Part shown: one piece after another, positions 8,647 through 16,951 of the stretch | Position numbering within the stretch: position 1 is the stretch's first letter | How the letters are laid out: the number at the start of each line of letters is the position of its first letter | Assembly (NCBI RefSeq): GCF_900109995.1 | Contig: NZ_FOCB01000013.1 | Span: 132,450 to 173,781 of the forward strand | Length of the DNA: 41,332 nucleotides | DNA from: Pseudomonas sp. ok272 | GTDB lineage: Bacteria > Pseudomonadota > Gammaproteobacteria > Pseudomonadales > Pseudomonadaceae | Direction: 5' to 3' | Notes under the pieces: generated by a model | Databases searched by the model: none | Seen by the model: only the letters and a program-made list of their open reading frames with translations | What the model was told of the DNA's origin: nothing | Position numbers and translations under genes: made by a program

Positions 8647-9519
8647 TCAGCCTACCAGTCGGTTCACGCGGGTCATTTTCAGCAGCACCCAGATCAACAG
8701 GCTGACCAGGGCCAGCAAGACCACGCTCAGTGCCGCGCCCAGGCCCCAGTTGCTGGTCTGGAACATTTGCAGGAACACGTACTCGGCGATCATCACCGTT
8801 TGCCCGCCACCCAATAGCACCGGGGTGATGAAGAAGCCCAGGCAGAACACGAACACCATGATGAACGCGCCCAGCATGCCCGGCAGGGTCTGTGGCAGCA
8901 GCACTTGCCAGAAGGTGCGCAAGGCGCCGGCGCCCAGGCCGCGGGAGGCCATGAGGATGCGCGAATCCAGCTGGCGCATGCTCGACAGCAGCGGGAACAC
9001 CGCGTACGGGATCATCACGTGGAGCATGCCGATGACCACGCCGATCTCATTGCGGCTCAGTTGCAGCGGCTGATCGATCAGGCCCATGCCCATCAGTCCG
9101 TTGTTGAGCACGCCGTTGCTGCGCAGGGCGATCAACCAGCCGAAGGCCCGCACCAGCACGGAGATCCAGAACGGGATGAAGATGCAGATCTCCACCACCC
9201 GCTGCCAGAACGGCGGGCTGAACACCCAGCAGTAGGCCAGCAGGTAGCCGATCAACAAGGCCAGGACGCTGACGGTCATGCACAGGCGCAGGGTGCGCCA
9301 GAGCATGTCGTGGATCGCCGGGTCGGTGGCGATGCGTTGGTACTGCTCGATGCCCGGCGTGGGCAGGGTGAAGCTCCAACCCACCACGCCGATAAACGGC
9401 AGCACGTAGAAGATCAGCAGCAACACCGGCAGCGGGAGCAGCAACATACTGCGCTGCAGGCCCGGCGAACTGAGCCGGGACGCGGGCTTGGGTTTGGACA
9501 GGGTCAAGGTCATCGTCAT
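8647..9519 (-). CDS. ABC transporter permease, PotB-like
   Basis: This is a 290-residue permease and partner of the PotC-like protein. It has a long N terminus, a first membrane helix (MLLLPLPVLLLIFYVLPFIG) and about five more. The EAA loop reads MASRGLGAGALRTFWQVLLP. Its start lies 10 bases after the binding-protein stop. The heterodimer with the next permease would form the channel. No unusual residues are seen. Confidence 0.9.
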   Translation of the reverse strand: MTMTLTLSKPKPASRLSSPGLQRSMLLLPLPVLLLIFYVLPFIGVVGWSFTLPTPGIEQYQRIATDPAIHDMLWRTLRLCMTVSVLALLIGYLLAYCWVFSPPFWQRVVEICIFIPFWISVLVRAFGWLIALRSNGVLNNGLMGMGLIDQPLQLSRNEIGVVIGMLHVMIPYAVFPLLSSMRQLDSRILMASRGLGAGALRTFWQVLLPQTLPGMLGAFIMVFVFCLGFFITPVLLGGGQTVMIAEYVFLQMFQTSNWGLGAALSVVLLALVSLLIWVLLKMTRVNRLVG

Positions 9520-9529
9520 GATCCAGGGC

Positions 9530-10642
9530 TCACTTGGACAGGTGCGTCAGGTACTCTTCCAAAGCCTTGGAGTAGTGGTCGGCGTACCACTGGGCATTGA
9601 GGGCGATCTGCTTCTTGAGGTTGGCTTCGGAGGCGCAGTTGGCTTGCAGTTGCGCGGGGCTCATCAGTTTTTCGGTGGCGCTGTTGGATGGACCGTTGCC
9701 CAGCAGTTCGAACAGCTTGAGCTGGCCGGCCGGTTGCAGCGCCTCCTGGATGAACTGCATGGCCGGCTGGGTGCCGGCCGGGTTACCGGTCAACACCGCC
9801 CAACTGCTGGAGTTGATGAAGCCGTTGTCGAAGCTCCAGCGCACGCGGTTGTCGGTGTCTTCGCTGAGCAGTTTGGCGCGGGTGTGCCAGATGGCGCCCA
9901 CCGACACTTCGCCGTCGACCATCAGTTGCTGGCTCTCGGCGCCCGAGCTCCAGAACGACAGCACGTGGGGTTTGATCTCGTCGATCTTTTTCATCGCCCG
10001 TGGCACGTCCAGCGGGTAGAGCTGGTCCGGTGCTACGCCGTCGGCCAGCAACGCCGCTTCGAGCATGCCGTTCATCCACTTGTACAACGTGCGCTTGCCC
10101 GGGAATTTCTTCACGTCCCAGAAATCGGCCCAGGTCTTGGGACCGTTTTCGCCGAACTTCTCGCTGTCCCAGGCCATCACGTAGCTGAACTGATAGCTGG
10201 CAATGCCGTGGTCGGAGGACAGCGCCGGCGCGACTTGATCACGCTTGATGACGTTGTAGTCCAAGGGTTGCAGGATGTTTTCCTTGCCCAGCACGATGGC
10301 GCTGTAGCTCTCCAGGTCGACCACGTCCCAGCTCGGCTTGCCGCTGGCCAACTGCGAGCGGATGGCGCCTTCGGTGGGGCCGGCGCCGTCGATGCGCACC
10401 TGGATGCCGGTGTTCTTGGTGAAGGTGTCGGTCCAGGCCGACTTGAACGCGTTCAGCGCATCGCCACCCCAGTTGACCACCACCATCGGCTTGTCGGCCG
10501 ACCAACTGATGCCACTGCGCAGCGCCAGCGGCACCGCCGCCAGCAGGCCCATGGCCTGGATGAACGTACGGCGGTTGATCTGGCCGTCGCGGGCCTTTTC
10601 GATAAGTACTTCGATGCAGTCGCGTTGATGATCCTGGCTCAT
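9530..10642 (-). CDS. Periplasmic substrate-binding protein, PotD-like, with twin-arginine signal
   Basis: This is a 370-residue binding protein. ATG 10642 follows GAGGAC at a good distance; a TTG two codons earlier is less likely. An N-terminal hydrophilic tail of about 25 residues precedes NRRTFIQAMGLLAAVPLAL, which fits a Tat signal (RR followed by a hydrophobic core), with processing near the WSADKP region. The mature part starts MVVVNWGGDALNAFKSAW, as in PotD-type proteins, and has the aromatic-rich ligand region YQFSYVMAWDSEKFGE. Most PotD proteins use the Sec route, so export in folded form would be a variation. It is the second gene of the importer operon, 91 bases after the ATPase. 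The ligand is unknown. Confidence 0.88.
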   Translation of the reverse strand: MSQDHQRDCIEVLIEKARDGQINRRTFIQAMGLLAAVPLALRSGISWSADKPMVVVNWGGDALNAFKSAWTDTFTKNTGIQVRIDGAGPTEGAIRSQLASGKPSWDVVDLESYSAIVLGKENILQPLDYNVIKRDQVAPALSSDHGIASYQFSYVMAWDSEKFGENGPKTWADFWDVKKFPGKRTLYKWMNGMLEAALLADGVAPDQLYPLDVPRAMKKIDEIKPHVLSFWSSGAESQQLMVDGEVSVGAIWHTRAKLLSEDTDNRVRWSFDNGFINSSSWAVLTGNPAGTQPAMQFIQEALQPAGQLKLFELLGNGPSNSATEKLMSPAQLQANCASEANLKKQIALNAQWYADHYSKALEEYLTHLSK

Positions 10643-10733
10643 GGGCAAGTCCTCAGTCGGCGGATGCCTGCGTGGGCACCGGCCTTTTTGTTTTCATTAG
10701 AAGAGAGCTTTAGTACGCAAGTGTTTTGCTGTG

Positions 10734-11825
10734 TCAGGCCTGTAGCAGGAAGCTCTGTTGCACCGGCCAGCTCAGCCACACCGAGGCACCGCCGGGCATC
10801 AGGGCGCCAGGGTGGTTGCCGGGTACGGACAGGTTGACGGGCAGGTTATCGCCACCGACCTTGAGTGACAGGTGGGTGCTGGAGCCCTGGTAGACCTTCT
10901 CGGTGAGTTGTGCGGGCATCACGTTGTAGCCATCCCGGGCCGGGCGCTCGCTGTGCAGCTCCATGTGTTCGGGGCGTACCGCCAGTACGCTCGGCAGCTT
11001 GCTCAGTGGCGCAGGGGCCACGGCGTGCAACACGTTGTCGCCACAGCGGCCACTGGCAGTCGGGCCGTTGCGGGTCAGGTCGGCCATGGGGAACAGGTTC
11101 ATCTTGCCCAGGAACTCGGCGACGAAGCGGCTCTCGGGGCGGTTGTAGATGTTTTCCGGGGTGTCGACCTGGGTCAGCTTGCCGTGGTTGAAGATGGCGA
11201 TGCGCGAGGACAGGGCCAGGGCTTCGTTCTGGTCGTGGGTGACGAACACGAAGCTGGTGCCGACCTGGCGGTGAATGCGTTGCAGCTCGGCCTGCAGTTG
11301 CTCGCGCAGGTTTTTGTCCAGCGCCGAGAGCGGTTCGTCGAGCAGCAGCATGTCGGGCTCGAACACCAGCGCCCGGGCAATCGCCACGCGCTGTTGCTGG
11401 CCACCGGAGAGTTCGGCGGGCTTCTTGTGCATGTGCGCCCCCAGGCCGACCACTTCCAGGATGTGCTTGACCTTGCGCTGGCGCTCCTCGGCGCCAACCT
11501 TGCGGATGCGCAGCGGGTAGGCCACGTTGTCGGCGACACTCATGTGCGGGAACAGCGCGTAGCCCTGGAACACCATGCCGAAGTTCCGCTTCTCGGCCGA
11601 GCGCTTGATGATGTCTTCGCCGTGTTCGATCAGCTTGCCGGCGGTGGGGTTGAGGAAGCCGGCGAGGATCATCAGCAAGGTGGTCTTGCCGGAGCCGGAA
11701 GGACCCAGCAGGGTCAGGAACTCGCCTTGGCGAACGTCCAGGTCGATGTTATCCAGCGCGGCAAACTTACCGTAGTACTGGCTGATACCTTGCGCGCTGA
11801 GCTGAACCGCGGGACTGCTGGACAC
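10734..11825 (-). CDS. ABC transporter ATP-binding protein, PotA-like
   Basis: This is a 363-residue ATPase starting at GTG with AGAGGAA upstream. Walker A is GPSGSGKTT (about residue 42), the Q-loop is in GMVFQGYALFPHMSV, the signature is LSGGQQQRVAIARAL, Walker B is DMLLLDEPLSALD and the switch histidine is in FVTHDQNEAL. A C-terminal TOBE-type regulatory domain follows, ending with VWLSWPVQQSFLLQA. It is the first gene of the importer operon and energises uptake through the two permeases. The AT-rich 150 bases upstream probably hold the promoter. Confidence 0.93.
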   Translation of the reverse strand: MSSSPAVQLSAQGISQYYGKFAALDNIDLDVRQGEFLTLLGPSGSGKTTLLMILAGFLNPTAGKLIEHGEDIIKRSAEKRNFGMVFQGYALFPHMSVADNVAYPLRIRKVGAEERQRKVKHILEVVGLGAHMHKKPAELSGGQQQRVAIARALVFEPDMLLLDEPLSALDKNLREQLQAELQRIHRQVGTSFVFVTHDQNEALALSSRIAIFNHGKLTQVDTPENIYNRPESRFVAEFLGKMNLFPMADLTRNGPTASGRCGDNVLHAVAPAPLSKLPSVLAVRPEHMELHSERPARDGYNVMPAQLTEKVYQGSSTHLSLKVGGDNLPVNLSVPGNHPGALMPGGASVWLSWPVQQSFLLQA

Positions 11826-11981
11826 GATGGCGTTCCTCTTTTTTTATTGCCCAAGACGTATGAGGACGGATGCAAATCCGACAGGGGCTTTGGTCTTATT
11901 ATTGTTAAAAATATCGCTACATCAATGGAATTATTTTGCAGGTATTGGTTAGTTTTATTGAACAAATAAACCCTGAAAGAA

Positions 11982-12077
11982 CCTGTGGGAGCGAGCCTGC
12001 TCGCGAAGGCGCTGTATCAGGCGGCAGAGGTGTCGGCTGATAGTCAGTCATCGCGAGCAGGCCCGCTCCCACAGGGG
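11982..12077. repeat. Inverted REP pair
   Basis: TGTGGGAGCGAGCCTGCTCGCGAAGG on the left is matched by an inverted copy CGCGAGCAGGCCCGCTCCCACAG on the right across about 45 bases. It lies between two genes read in the same (minus) direction and could act on mRNA ends or transcription. Confidence 0.9.
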
Positions 12078-12091
12078 ATTGGCGACTGCCC

Positions 12092-12997
12092 TTAAAGCGT
12101 GTCCTGCCAGGTCTGGTGCGATGACTGTAGTTGGGTCTTGACCCAATTGCTGAAGGCCTGGACCACCCGGCGTTCGGCTTTTTGCGGGTCGGTGGCCAAG
12201 TAGTAGCCACGGTGCAGGTCGATGGTGATGTCGAATGGGCGCACCAGCAGGCCCTTGGACAAGGCATCGCCGCTGATCAGGTTGTCGCCGATGGCAATGC
12301 CTTGCCCGGCAATGCACGCCGACTGCGCACAGTGGGCGTCGGAGAACAGGATGCCGCTCATCGCGTTGACCCCCGAGGCGCCGGCGGCGGTCAGCCAGAC
12401 GCGCCAGTCGGAGTAGTCGGTCATGTGCAGCAGCGGGTAGCCGCTCAGTTCCTGAGGGCTCTTCAAGCCGCTCAAGGCGTTGATCAGGCGCGGGCTGCAC
12501 ACCGGGAAAAACCTCAGCGCGACGATCTCCTCGACGTTCATCTCCGGCCAGTCGCCAATGCCGTAGGCGATGAACAGGTCGACGTTGGGGTTGTGGGTGT
12601 CGTCCGGTGACTTGGGCGAGATCAGCTGCAATTGCACCTGCGGGTACTGGCGCAAAAAGGCGCCGATGTGGTGGCACAGCCAGTACGTGGCAAAGCCCGG
12701 GGCGCAACTGACACACAGGCGCCCCGAGACTTCCTGGTCGTCGATCATCTGCCCGGCGTCGAGCAGGTTCAGCAGGATGCCGTGCACCTCGCGGGCATAA
12801 CGCTCGCCCTGGTAGGTCAGGCCAATGCCGCGACCAATGCGCTCGGTCAGGGCAAACCCCACGCACTCTTCCAGCTTGCTGATCTGGTGGCTGATGGCGC
12901 TGCGGGTCAGGTTCAGTTCGCGGGCGGCCACCGACACGCTGCCCAGCCGGGCCACCGCATCCAGAGCGCGCAGGGCGGTCATCGAAGGAAAACGCAT
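12092..12997 (-). CDS. LysR-type regulator, GcvA-like
   Basis: This is a 301-residue LTTR. It starts MRFPSMTALRALDAVARLGSV, with HTH TRSAISHQISKLEECVG, and a substrate domain that includes GRLCVSCAPGFATYWL. AGGACT stands 8 bases before the ATG. The N-terminal wording is that of the GcvA/AmpR branch. It sits between the ABC importer operon, read the same way, and the divergent amidohydrolase operon, and is the obvious candidate to control both. A possible operator is at 13198-13223. The effector is probably the transported compound or its product, by inference. Confidence 0.88.
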   Translation of the reverse strand: MRFPSMTALRALDAVARLGSVSVAARELNLTRSAISHQISKLEECVGFALTERIGRGIGLTYQGERYAREVHGILLNLLDAGQMIDDQEVSGRLCVSCAPGFATYWLCHHIGAFLRQYPQVQLQLISPKSPDDTHNPNVDLFIAYGIGDWPEMNVEEIVALRFFPVCSPRLINALSGLKSPQELSGYPLLHMTDYSDWRVWLTAAGASGVNAMSGILFSDAHCAQSACIAGQGIAIGDNLISGDALSKGLLVRPFDITIDLHRGYYLATDPQKAERRVVQAFSNWVKTQLQSSHQTWQDTL

Positions 12998-13040
12998 GCA
13001 AGAGTCCTGTCTTTGAGTAGAAGAACGGTTAACACAGACT

Positions 13041-13140
13041 CCCTTTGTGGGAGCGGGCTTGCTCGCGAAGGCTGTCTGTCAGTTGATCAAGATGCTGACT
13101 GACCCACCGCGTTCGCGAGCAAGCCCGCTCCCACAGGGAG
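13041..13140. repeat. Inverted REP pair
   Basis: TTGTGGGAGCGGGCTTGCTCGCGAAGG and its inverted copy TTCGCGAGCAAGCCCGCTCCCACAGG are separated by about 45 bases. The pair lies in the divergent region between the LysR gene and the amidohydrolase operon. Confidence 0.9.
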
Positions 13141-13197
13141 GTATCACGGTGCCGACGTATGGTGACGTAAATCGAACGATCAAGCCAAAAAAAATCG

Positions 13198-13223
13198 ATT
13201 GTTGTATTGCTTGGTTCAACAAT
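13198..13223. promoter_or_regulatory. Candidate operator (ATTGTTG / CAACAAT inverted repeat)
   Basis: A perfect 7-base inverted repeat with a 12-base spacer lies 88 bases before the amidohydrolase start, in the divergent gap next to the LysR gene. LysR proteins commonly bind such AT-rich dyads. The inner part GTATTGCTTGGTT resembles GTATTGGTTAGTT at 11942-11954, upstream of the importer operon. Confidence 0.4.
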
Positions 13224-13310
13224 ACTAGCGCCATTCGTCAGGGTCCCTACTCAACAACAACGACCTGTGGACCTTTCTCATCGCTCTGAACTTTTGATAG
13301 GTGGCTTGCC

Positions 13311-15056
13311 ATGGCTGAGTCCGACAACTTTCTTTCTACCCACTCTGCGCAAGGGGTGTACGCCGACCTGATCCTGGGCAATGGGCGCATCTACACCCAA
13401 AACCCTGCCCAGCCATGGGCCGAAGCCGTGGCGATTCGCGACGGCAAATTGATCGGTGTCGCCAGCCTGGCCGAGCTCGAAACCTTCAAGGGCCCGAGCA
13501 CCCGGGTGCATGACCTGGACGGCGCGTTCTGCATGCCCGGCCTGCACGACATGCACACCCACCCCGACCTCGCCCTGGCACCGCGCTACAGCGACGACCT
13601 GGACGTCGGCATCGAAGACCCGACCCCCGAGCAACTGCGCCAGAGCATCCTCGCCTATGCCGACAGCCATCCGGGCGATGGTTGGATCTACGGTCAATAC
13701 TGGGTGCGCTACACCTTCCGCGAAGCCGGCCTGGTGCCAGGCCGGGCGTGGCTCGACAGCGTGATGCCGGACCGTCCGGTGGCGCTGCTGGACCGGATGT
13801 GGGGCACCATGATGGTCAACTCCAAGGCCCTGGAACTGGCCGGCATCGACCGCACCACCGCGGACCCGCGCAACGGCTATTTCGAGCGTGACGAACTGAC
13901 CGGCGAACCCACCGGCCTGATGATTGACGGCGCCTACGCGATGATCCACGCCGCCATGCCGCCGACCCCGGTCAGCGTGCTGCGCCGTGCCTACCGCGAT
14001 GGTGTGCACTTCCAGAGTTCGCGTGGCGTGACCGCGAGCAAGTACGTGCACGTCTGCGAACAACGCTTGCAGGCCCTCAAGGAACTGGACGACAGCGGCG
14101 AGCTGACGGTGCGCATCGAAGCCGCCATCAGTTGGCAGGACGACATCTTCCCGGTGCGCCGTCGCTGGGAGCTGCTGGCCGGCGAGCGTCACTACTACCG
14201 CAGCGCGCGCCTGAGTGCCAACGCGGTCAAGTTCCACTTCGACGGCACCGTGGAGCCCAAGTCTTCGTACCTGCTGACGCCGTGGCCGCAAGAGTCGAGC
14301 TGGCGCGGCAAGCTCAACCTGACGCCGGAACACATCACCGACATGGTGGTGGACATGGACCGCAAGGGCATCCGCGTGATCGCCCACTGCACCGGCGACG
14401 GCGCGTCCGACGTGTTCCTCGATGCCGTGGCCGAGGCCCGCCGGCGCAATGGTTTCAGCGGCGTGCGCCACCAGTGCGCCCACAGCACCTTGCTGCACCC
14501 CGGCAACCTGCCGCGCTTCAAGGAACTGAATGTGATCGCCGAGTTCTCCCCGGCCGCCTGGTACCCGACGCCGTTCGCCAGCGGCGCCCGCTCGGGCTAC
14601 GGCCAGGAACGCCTCAAGCGCATCTATGACTTCAAGGGCGTGCTCGAAGCCGGCGGCACCGCGGTGATGGGCACTGACTGGCCGGTGGCGTCCATCGACC
14701 CGTGGCTGGCGCTGGAGACTATGGTCACCCGGCAGAACCCGTGGAACGACGATCCATCCTGCTTTGGCGATCCGATCAGCCTGGAGCAGGCACTGGATGT
14801 GGTCACGATCAACGGCGCCGTGGCCATGGGCCTGGAGCACAGCACCGGCAGTCTGGAAGTGGGCAAGTGCGCCGACCTGATCGTGATCGACCGCGACCTG
14901 TTCGCGGCGCCTGCGCGCAACTACATCCACCAGACCCAGGTGCTGCTGACCTTCGTCGAAGGGCAACTGGTCTACGACCGCCACGGCACCCTGGCCGAAG
15001 CCGGCCTCAAGGCCGTGTGGCAGGGCGAACCGCCGGTGCTGGAGGGCAAGGCGTAA
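13311..15056 (+). CDS. Metal-dependent amidohydrolase, YtcJ-like (amidohydrolase family 3)
   Basis: This is a 581-residue TIM-barrel hydrolase. An N-terminal beta part leads to the metal-binding motif HDMHTHPD (His82, His84). Later histidines are in VIAHCTGDG (about 359) and HQCAHST (about 387), and the catalytic-type aspartate is in GTDWPVASIDPW (about 455). The C-terminal GKCADLIVIDRD is the usual family ending. Such enzymes hydrolyse amide, N-formyl or cyclic amide bonds using zinc; the substrate is unknown. There is no signal peptide, so it is cytoplasmic. AGGTGG stands before the ATG. The stop overlaps the ATG of the GTPase gene (TAATG), so the products are probably made in fixed proportion. 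Confidence 0.88.
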   Translation: MAESDNFLSTHSAQGVYADLILGNGRIYTQNPAQPWAEAVAIRDGKLIGVASLAELETFKGPSTRVHDLDGAFCMPGLHDMHTHPDLALAPRYSDDLDVGIEDPTPEQLRQSILAYADSHPGDGWIYGQYWVRYTFREAGLVPGRAWLDSVMPDRPVALLDRMWGTMMVNSKALELAGIDRTTADPRNGYFERDELTGEPTGLMIDGAYAMIHAAMPPTPVSVLRRAYRDGVHFQSSRGVTASKYVHVCEQRLQALKELDDSGELTVRIEAAISWQDDIFPVRRRWELLAGERHYYRSARLSANAVKFHFDGTVEPKSSYLLTPWPQESSWRGKLNLTPEHITDMVVDMDRKGIRVIAHCTGDGASDVFLDAVAEARRRNGFSGVRHQCAHSTLLHPGNLPRFKELNVIAEFSPAAWYPTPFASGARSGYGQERLKRIYDFKGVLEAGGTAVMGTDWPVASIDPWLALETMVTRQNPWNDDPSCFGDPISLEQALDVVTINGAVAMGLEHSTGSLEVGKCADLIVIDRDLFAAPARNYIHQTQVLLTFVEGQLVYDRHGTLAEAGLKAVWQGEPPVLEGKA

Positions 15057-16006
15057 TGGACGCACAACGGATCGCGGTGACGGTGGTCTCGGGGTTTCTC
15101 GGGGCCGGCAAGACCACCTTGCTCAACCGCATGGTGCGGCGTGCCGAGGGCAGCCGGCTGGCGGTGATCGTCAATGATTTCGGCGAGCTGAACATCGATG
15201 CGGCGATTGTCGCGGAAGTCACCGACGCGGTGGTCAGCCTGCAGAACGGCTGCATCTGCTGCACGGTGCAGGAAGACCTGCTGGCGCAGTTGGCGAGCAT
15301 GGCGCAATTGCAGCCACGGCTGGAGCGCATCGTCATCGAGTGCAGCGGTGTCTCCGACCCGCAGCGCATCGTGCAGACCCTGGCCTACCCGCAACTGCGC
15401 AACCAGATGCACTTGGACATGGTGATCACCGTGGTCGACGCCACCGGCCACCTGCAACTGGAAGGCGAGTACGCACGCCTGGCCCGGGCGCAAGTGGCGG
15501 CGGCCGACCTGTTGCTGTTGAACAAGACCGACCTGGTGGACGAGCCGCAGTTGCAGGCCTTGCGCGATGCCCTGGGGCAGCGCACGCGGATTCACGAAAG
15601 CGTGCAGGGCTACTTGCCCGATGCCCTGTGGCTCGATGGCGACCTGGACCTCGAACCGCGCGCGGTCAAGCCGCTGACCCGGGTGTCGAACGACGATCAC
15701 AGCGAGATGTTCAGCAGCTACCTGTGGCAAGGCACCACGCCCCTCAACGTCGAGCGCCTGCGTGGCTGGCTGCAGGCGCTGCCGCGCGAGGTGTTCCGGG
15801 TCAAGGGTCTGGTGGTGTTGGACCAGGGCGCCCAGGCGCACTGGTTGCAACACGTGGGCACCCGCAGCCAGTTTTCGGCGGCCACCGACGAAGCCCAGGC
15901 CACCGGCACCCGGCTGGTGTTTATCGCCGCGCGTGGCTTTAATGGTTGGGAAGCGCTGGCCCGGGGGCTGGTGCACTGTCAGGTGGTGGAGGACAAGCGG
16001 GCATGA
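15056..16006 (+). CDS. CobW/G3E-family GTPase, putative metallochaperone
   Basis: This is a 316-residue GTPase. Walker A is GFLGAGKTT at residues 13-21, the metal-binding CxCC motif is NGCICC (Cys66, Cys68, Cys69), and the base-recognition motif is NKTD at 156-159. A CobW C-terminal domain begins around residue 215. Known relatives deliver zinc, cobalt or iron to partner enzymes using GTP. It is sandwiched by start/stop overlaps between two metalloenzyme genes, the amidohydrolase and the class II aldolase, so one or both are likely clients. No histidine-rich metal-storage loop is seen. There is no nearby zinc-regulator site that I can recognise. Confidence 0.9.
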   Translation: MDAQRIAVTVVSGFLGAGKTTLLNRMVRRAEGSRLAVIVNDFGELNIDAAIVAEVTDAVVSLQNGCICCTVQEDLLAQLASMAQLQPRLERIVIECSGVSDPQRIVQTLAYPQLRNQMHLDMVITVVDATGHLQLEGEYARLARAQVAAADLLLLNKTDLVDEPQLQALRDALGQRTRIHESVQGYLPDALWLDGDLDLEPRAVKPLTRVSNDDHSEMFSSYLWQGTTPLNVERLRGWLQALPREVFRVKGLVVLDQGAQAHWLQHVGTRSQFSAATDEAQATGTRLVFIAARGFNGWEALARGLVHCQVVEDKRA

Positions 16007-16758
16007 ATCAGACAGAACAACGGCTGCGTGAAGAGTTGGCAGCCTGTTACCGATTGATCGCGCACTTTCGCATGAGCGATCTGATCTTTACCCACATCTC
16101 GGTGCGCCTGCCGGGACCGGAGCATCATTTCCTGATCAACCCCTATGGGCTGATGTTCGATGAAATCACCGCGTCGAGCCTGGTGAAGATCGGCCTCGAC
16201 GGACGCGCCGTGGAGGACAGCCCGTACCCGGTGAACCCGGCGGGGTTCGTGATCCACAGCGCCATCCACGGCGCCCGTGAAGATGCGCACTGCGTGCTGC
16301 ACACCCACACCAAGGCCGGGTGTGCGGTGGCGGCATTGAAGTGCGGCTTGCTGCCGGTCAACCAGATGTCCATGGAGTTTTACGGGCGCATCGCCTACCA
16401 CGACTACGAAGGCATTGCCCTGGACCTGGCCGAGCAGAAGCGGCTGGTGGCGGACATGGGCGACAAGTCGGTGCTGATGTTGCGCAACCACGGTCTGCTG
16501 ACCGTTGGCGAGACTGTGTCCCAGGCGTTCCTGCGTATGTACTACCTGGAAAAGGCCTGCGAGATCCAACTGGCGGCCCAGGCTGCAGGGGATCTGGTGC
16601 TGCCACCGGCAGCCGTGTGTGAACACACCGAACGCCAGTTCAACCAACCCAACCGGCCACTGGCCGAAGGCGAGTTGAGTGACCCGGACGCCCTCCAGCT
16701 GGCGTGGGCGGCGCTGTTGCGGATGCTCGATCGTGTGGCGCCGGGGTACAGGGACTGA
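16003..16758 (+). CDS. Class II aldolase/adducin family protein
   Basis: This is a 251-residue protein. The ATG overlaps the GTPase stop (ATGA); an upstream start in the same frame would run deep into the GTPase gene and is rejected. Zinc ligands are visible in HTHTKAG (His100, His102) and LRNHGLLTVG (His162). Family members cleave or epimerise sugar phosphates or related hydroxy compounds, but many, like this one, have no known substrate. As the last gene of the operon it would act after the amidohydrolase, for example by splitting the released product. That order is inferred from gene content. Confidence 0.85.
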   Translation: MNQTEQRLREELAACYRLIAHFRMSDLIFTHISVRLPGPEHHFLINPYGLMFDEITASSLVKIGLDGRAVEDSPYPVNPAGFVIHSAIHGAREDAHCVLHTHTKAGCAVAALKCGLLPVNQMSMEFYGRIAYHDYEGIALDLAEQKRLVADMGDKSVLMLRNHGLLTVGETVSQAFLRMYYLEKACEIQLAAQAAGDLVLPPAAVCEHTERQFNQPNRPLAEGELSDPDALQLAWAALLRMLDRVAPGYRD

Positions 16759-16768
16759 CTTGAGATCC

Positions 16769-16951
16769 ACCCCTCACCCTAACCCTCTCCCCAGGGGGAG
16801 AGGGGACTGCTTGGGGGATAGTGGAGAGGTACTGCGATCTGCAAGTACCTCGGCGAATCCATAGCCGACCTGCTCTTTCAGGTCGCCGTTGGACGCAGCA
16901 CAACGCGGTCAGTCCCCTCGCCCCCTGGGGAGAGGGCTAGGGTGAGGGGCT
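16769..16951. repeat. Long inverted repeat with CCCTCACCCTAACCCTCTCCCC ends
   Basis: The left end CCCTCACCCTAACCCTCTCC and the right end, ending GGAGAGGGCTAGGGTGAGGGG, are inverted copies about 180 bases apart. Each half has its own smaller hairpin (CTCTCCCC AGG GGGAGAG). Repeats with these ends are widespread in pseudomonads and related bacteria. The right end runs into the 3' end of the histidine kinase gene. Confidence 0.8.

Noticed and set aside
13278..15065. A 595-codon open frame on the minus strand opposite the amidohydrolase gene
   Set aside because: It is a His/Val/Gly-rich shadow of the real gene with no family features.
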